From contig NZ_JACDOH010000005.1 in NCBI RefSeq assembly GCF_017656155.1, positions 1 through 64,000 of the forward strand: a stretch of DNA of 64,000 nucleotides, in the 5' to 3' direction. The notes under the pieces were generated by a model. The model was not told the origin of the DNA, ran no database searches, and saw only the letters and a program-made list of their open reading frames with translations. Shown here in pieces: positions 60,752 through 64,000 of the stretch (position 1 is the stretch's first letter; every line of letters begins with the position of its first letter). This stretch comes from Thermosyntropha sp. (GTDB taxonomy: Bacteria > Bacillota > Syntrophomonadia > Syntrophomonadales > Syntrophomonadaceae). The translations under genes and the position numbers were made by a program.

Positions 60752-61183
60752 TTATCCTTCCTGGTTAAGTTTTTTGAGCAGGTTATATAAAACTTTCTTT
60801 TCTTCATCATTAAGAGGGCCGAAAATGTGATCAGCTACTATTTTTTTTACCTGGTCAATACGGCTGAAAGCTTCCTGCCCCTCTGGGGAAAGGGTTACCT
60901 CTACAATCCTTCGGTCTTCCTCTGGACGATTGCGCAAAACATATCCCTTCTCAACCAAACGATTAATGGTAGTAGTAAGCGTCCCTACCGTAAGCCGCAG
61001 GTGTCTAGCTAAATTGGACATTTTTTCGCGGCGCAAAAGTCCTAAACGATGAACTGCTCTTATATCAGCACGGGTAAGGTTTTCTAGGCCGTTTTTTTGC
61101 CAATATTGTTCTTCTATTGCTTCATATTTTTCCACCAAGTGCCAAAACAAATAACTTAACAATTCATGATCGGTTTTTTCCAT
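60752..61183 (-). CDS. MarR-family regulator (FabT-like operator upstream)
   Basis: A 143-residue MarR protein. The recognition region is MSNLARHLRLTVGTLTTTINRLVEKGYVLRNRPEEDRRIVEVTLSPEG. A perfect 7-3-7 palindrome at its transcription start (61203-61219) resembles the sites of fatty-acid regulators such as FabT, so autorepression is likely. No fatty acid synthesis genes follow in the window. It is the downstream neighbour of the GGDEF-EAL gene but has its own promoter. The ligand is unknown. Confidence 0.92.
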   Translation of the reverse strand: MEKTDHELLSYLFWHLVEKYEAIEEQYWQKNGLENLTRADIRAVHRLGLLRREKMSNLARHLRLTVGTLTTTINRLVEKGYVLRNRPEEDRRIVEVTLSPEGQEAFSRIDQVKKIVADHIFGPLNDEEKKVLYNLLKKLNQEG

Positions 61184-61202
61184 TTTACACCTTCCTCAAT
61201 AC

Positions 61203-61251
61203 ATTTTGAGTTTCAAAATATATATATATCATAAAATAAATCAAATGTCAA
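61203..61251 (-). promoter_or_regulatory. marR promoter with a perfect operator at the start site
   Basis: On the minus strand TTGACA (61246-61251) and TATATA (61223-61228) are spaced by 17 bases, a near-consensus promoter. The predicted start (about 61216) lies in ATTTTGA-GTT-TCAAAAT (61203-61219), an exact inverted repeat well placed for MarR autorepression. Confidence 0.7.
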
Positions 61252-61261
61252 ACATATAAAT

Positions 61262-61288
61262 AATCCTCCCATAATAATTGGGAGGATT
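61262..61288 (-). terminator. Hairpin after the GGDEF-EAL gene
   Basis: AATCCTCCCA (61262-61271) pairs exactly with TGGGAGGATT (61279-61288). On the minus strand ATTTATATG follows, so the T-tract is modest. Confidence 0.65.
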
Positions 61289-61317
61289 TACTATTACCGA
61301 AATATATTTACCTTAAC

Positions 61318-62982
61318 CTATATATTCCTTTCAAATAAATAAGCTATAAAGTCTTCTTCATTAAGCGGTTTAGACCAGAAATATCCCTGTCCGTACTGGC
61401 AACCTAATCCTTTTAAAAATCTGATTTGCTCTTCAAATTCCACTCCTTCTGCCACTATCTCCATACCTAATTCCCTGGCCACAGAGACAACTGCTCTGGT
61501 TATCTTATTTTCTCTATCCCTCTCAATCTTGTCAATAAACTGTTTGTCTATTTTTATCTTATCAACTTCCAGGTTTAAGAGCATGGCAAAAGAAGAATAG
61601 CCGCTCCCAAAATCATCCATAGATATTTTTATTCCTAACTCCTTAATTTTTTGCAAATTCTCAGTTATAACTTTAATATTTCCTGCTGCTACCCTTTCAG
61701 TAATTTCAAACTCTAATTCCCTTCCCTCTACACCGTAATGTTTTAAAATCTCCCGAACTTCTTCCGCAAAATTAAGGCGTTCTAACTGTTTTAAAGATAT
61801 ATTAATCGATAAAGCCAATGATCTCCTTATTTTATTTCTATACTGATTTATAAACCGGCATGCCTCTTTAAGCACAAAATCTCCTATATCATGAATAACT
61901 CCGCTTTCCTCAGCCAAGGGGATAAACTTATCCGGAGGAATATTTCCCAAAGCCTCATTTTCCCAACGCAGAAGAACTTCAGCCGTTTTTACCTGTCCGC
62001 TTTTTAACTCTACTATTGGCTGAAAATGAATAAAAAGCTCTCCTTTTTCTAAAGCCTGGCGCAAACAGCTATGTATAAAAAACCTTTCTTTTATCTCTTC
62101 TTCCATTTCAGGTGAAAAAAATTTTATCCGATAAGTTTCATCATAGACGGCTTTAGCCTTATACATGGCTATATCCGCATTTTTCAGCAAAGTATAAGCA
62201 TTAAGCCCATCCTCAGGATAACAGGCAATCCCTATACTGGCTGAAACATAAAAAGTCCTTCCTTCCATCCGGCAGGGCTGATTAATAGCATCAATTATCT
62301 TTTCTGCCAGCTTATAAAGCCTTTCTTTATCTTCCTTTTCTTCTAAGAGTACAACAAATTCATCTCCCCCGTAGCGGGCAATCATTGCATTTGAAGGAAG
62401 AATTTCTTCAATTCTTCGGGCTATTTGCTTTAAAAGCTCATCTCCCGCCTGATGCCCCAATGCATCATTTATCTCTTTAAAACGATCCAAATCAATAAAG
62501 AAAAGAACAACCTCTGAATTCTTACGCTCAGCCTTAAGAATATATTCCAGCTTTTCCCTGAAAAACCTTTTATCATAAGTCCCTGTAAGATAATCGCGCA
62601 CCGGAGTAAAATCTAAAGCATCTTTATGGTCACATGTCCCATCCAGGTTGATAACTGTAGCCAGGCAAAAATCACCTTCACATTTTATAGCAACTTCTGC
62701 CCAAAATTCCCCTCCATCTTTACGCCTGTAAAGCCAGCGAAAACGGTTAAAGCCGGCCTCATAAGCCTTCCTGATCATCTTTTCTCCCTTATCTTTGGAA
62801 TTGCCTTCATCAGGCTGGTAGGAAGGAGAAAACTTTAAAAACAACTCATTTATAATTTCTTCCCTTTCATATCCTAAAAGCTTAGCTGCCTTTTCATTGC
62901 ACAAAACAATTTTTTCTCCTTTAAGGATATAAGAGGGAAGAGGAAAAAACTCTATCAAGCTGGTGTAAATAAATTCCTTCAT
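61318..62982 (-). CDS. PAS-GGDEF-EAL cyclic di-GMP signalling protein
   Basis: A 554-residue protein. A PAS domain (about residues 10-120, ILKGEKIVLCNEKAAKLLGYEREEI) is followed by GGDEF (about 130-295) with the intact active-site sequence ARYGGDEFVVLLEE. EAL (about 300-550) has EVLLRW in place of the EAL signature but retains ISLKQLERLNF, FEITERVA, MDDFGSGYSSF, DKIKIDKQFI, VAEGVE and GQGYFWSKPL. No inhibitory RxxD is seen just before GGDEF. Both diguanylate cyclase and phosphodiesterase activity are possible; the Ala-to-Val change in EAL is usually tolerated. No transmembrane span, so it is cytoplasmic. Confidence 0.92.
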   Translation of the reverse strand: MKEFIYTSLIEFFPLPSYILKGEKIVLCNEKAAKLLGYEREEIINELFLKFSPSYQPDEGNSKDKGEKMIRKAYEAGFNRFRWLYRRKDGGEFWAEVAIKCEGDFCLATVINLDGTCDHKDALDFTPVRDYLTGTYDKRFFREKLEYILKAERKNSEVVLFFIDLDRFKEINDALGHQAGDELLKQIARRIEEILPSNAMIARYGGDEFVVLLEEKEDKERLYKLAEKIIDAINQPCRMEGRTFYVSASIGIACYPEDGLNAYTLLKNADIAMYKAKAVYDETYRIKFFSPEMEEEIKERFFIHSCLRQALEKGELFIHFQPIVELKSGQVKTAEVLLRWENEALGNIPPDKFIPLAEESGVIHDIGDFVLKEACRFINQYRNKIRRSLALSINISLKQLERLNFAEEVREILKHYGVEGRELEFEITERVAAGNIKVITENLQKIKELGIKISMDDFGSGYSSFAMLLNLEVDKIKIDKQFIDKIERDRENKITRAVVSVARELGMEIVAEGVEFEEQIRFLKGLGCQYGQGYFWSKPLNEEDFIAYLFERNI

Positions 62983-63019
62983 GTTTAGCCGTCCTCTCCC
63001 CTGAGCAAAATCAAATGTT

Positions 63020-64000
63020 TTAAACTTTAAACCTTTCTACTGTGCGGTTCATATCTTCGGCAACAGAAGCCAGGGTCTGAGCAGTTGCTGCTACTTCCTC
63101 AGAAGAAGCTGTCATTTCTTCAGAAGATGCGGCTACTTCTTCAGTTGCCGCAGAGTTTTCCTGAGTTACCGCACTTACCTGCTCTACCCTCTGCATTATC
63201 TCATCTTTCGATTTTACGATTTCATCCATAGCCTGATATGTACGGTTCATTAAAGGAGCAATGTTTTCTACCGAATCTAATATATCCCCAAAGGCTTTCA
63301 CGGTATTCTCTACCGACTTGGTCTGTTCTTTTACTGATATTTCTACATTGCGGGAAGTATTTATTACTTCATCTGTGTCTTTAGTTATAGATGTAACCAG
63401 GTTTACAATTTTCTCCGTAGAGTTTTTAGATTCTTCTGCCAGTTTGCGCACTTCTTCGGCTACTACCGCAAAGCCCCGGCCGTGCTCTCCTGCTCTTGCT
63501 GCCTCTATAGCGGCGTTGAGGGCAAGCAGGTTAGTCTGCTCAGATATGCCGGATATAATCTCCGTAATACCGCTTATCTCTCTTACTGAAGAAGTTAATG
63601 TCTCTACTTTTCTTACTACGGTTTCAAAAGCAGCCCTTATTTCTTCTATGGATTTAACCAGTTTATCCATTTCCTCTTTTCCAATATTAGCCTTGTTCTC
63701 TGTGTTTTCAGTTTCTTCTTTTACATTCTTAAGTTCTTTATAAACATTGTCTATATTATTGGTAAGCTGTTCCAGAGAACTTACTATCTCTGTAAGATCC
63801 TGGGCCTGGTTAGTCGCTCCTTCTGCCACCTGCTGCATGGTAGTTGCCAGTTCCTGAGAAGAAGCCGAAAGTTCCTCTGATACGGAAGCCAGGGTTTGGG
63901 ACTGGCCGGTTACCTTGCCCGCATTGTCTTTTACCTCAGCCAAAGCCTGTTTCATGTTGCGGATAACACGGGATATGGTTAGGTTCATCTGGGCAAATTC
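63020..64000 (-). CDS. Methyl-accepting chemotaxis protein, C-terminal part (N-terminus outside window)
   Basis: The frame is open through the window edge, so only the signalling part is seen. A long coiled coil carries the hairpin-tip motif [45 protein letters not shown], the CheA/CheW contact site. Repetitive Glu/Gln/Ser-rich helices on either side include likely methylation sites. The visible N-terminal end ([20 protein letters not shown]) would follow a HAMP domain. Sensor domain and ligand are unknown. No other chemotaxis genes are in the window. Confidence 0.94.
   Translation of the reverse strand, partial: EFAQMNLTISRVIRNMKQALAEVKDNAGKVTGQSQTLASVSEELSASSQELATTMQQVAEGATNQAQDLTEIVSSLEQLTNNIDNVYKELKNVKEETENTENKANIGKEEMDKLVKSIEEIRAAFETVVRKVETLTSSVREISGITEIISGISEQTNLLALNAAIEAARAGEHGRGFAVVAEEVRKLAEESKNSTEKIVNLVTSITKDTDEVINTSRNVEISVKEQTKSVENTVKAFGDILDSVENIAPLMNRTYQAMDEIVKSKDEIMQRVEQVSAVTQENSAATEEVAASSEEMTASSEEVAATAQTLASVAEDMNRTVERFKV

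Noticed and set aside
60616-60810. A 64-codon minus-strand frame overlapping the end of the marR gene
   Set aside because: It overlaps marR in another frame, lacks a ribosome-binding site, and its composition is that of AT-rich noncoding DNA.

Overview
The window reads as chromosome from a low-GC, anaerobic, spore-forming Firmicute. A clostridial or syntrophomonad-like lineage is my inference; no rRNA or other phylogenetic marker was compared. Support comes from sporulation and germination genes (a GerA/GerB/GerC-type operon, yqfC-yqfD), rubrerythrin, an NfnAB-type transhydrogenase, a two-subunit heptaprenyl diphosphate synthase, a two-gene minimal SUF system, and many Gram-positive ribosome binding sites and intrinsic terminators.

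Layout. 1-0.5 kb: end of an IS6-like transposase cut by the window edge. 0.6-6.2 kb (minus): menaquinone/prenyl operon hepS-ubiD-ubiA-ubiX-hepT-tatC. 6.4-6.9 kb: speD. 7.1-11.5 kb (plus): two tandem, diverged paralogues with an exported alkaline-phosphatase-like domain and a polytopic membrane domain, function unknown. 11.6-16.3 kb: MarR regulator, trpS, small genes, rubrerythrin, speE-speB. 16.5-21.4 kb (minus): sufC-sufD-lysR, feoA, fur, yibE/F.

21.5-38.7 kb (minus) is a nitrogen-assimilation region. It holds a split archaeal-type glutamate synthase (separate glutaminase, FMN-core and GXGXG proteins plus a polyferredoxin and an FAD/NAD(P) oxidoreductase) with carA at the end of the operon. 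It continues with glnK-amtB, asnB, an ANTAR regulator followed by glnA, a PrsA-like foldase, gdhA and NfnAB. Its most notable content is regulatory RNA. Upstream of the glutamate synthase operon, of amtB and of asnB I find an intrinsic terminator whose 5' arm overlaps a small hairpin with a six-base loop having A at position 1 and G at position 4. This is the hallmark of ANTAR antitermination sites. The ANTAR gene lies in the same cluster, so protein and predicted targets form a self-contained regulon.

38.7-46.5 kb: ribbon-helix-helix protein, two tiny membrane proteins, RidA, cation:Ca antiporter, PHP phosphatase, SDR, a RACo-like ferredoxin/ASKHA protein and an FdhD homologue lacking the usual CxxC. 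46.7-47.0 kb: RNase P RNA. 47.5-52.5 kb: acyl-CoA dehydrogenase and the germination receptor operon. 52.6-64 kb: HU, HD-GYP protein, trmK-nif3, NUDIX plus eIF2B-like pair, TrpB2, yqfC-yqfD, a MarR regulator with a clear operator, a GGDEF-EAL protein and a chemoreceptor running off the end. No CRISPR array, tRNA or rRNA was seen.
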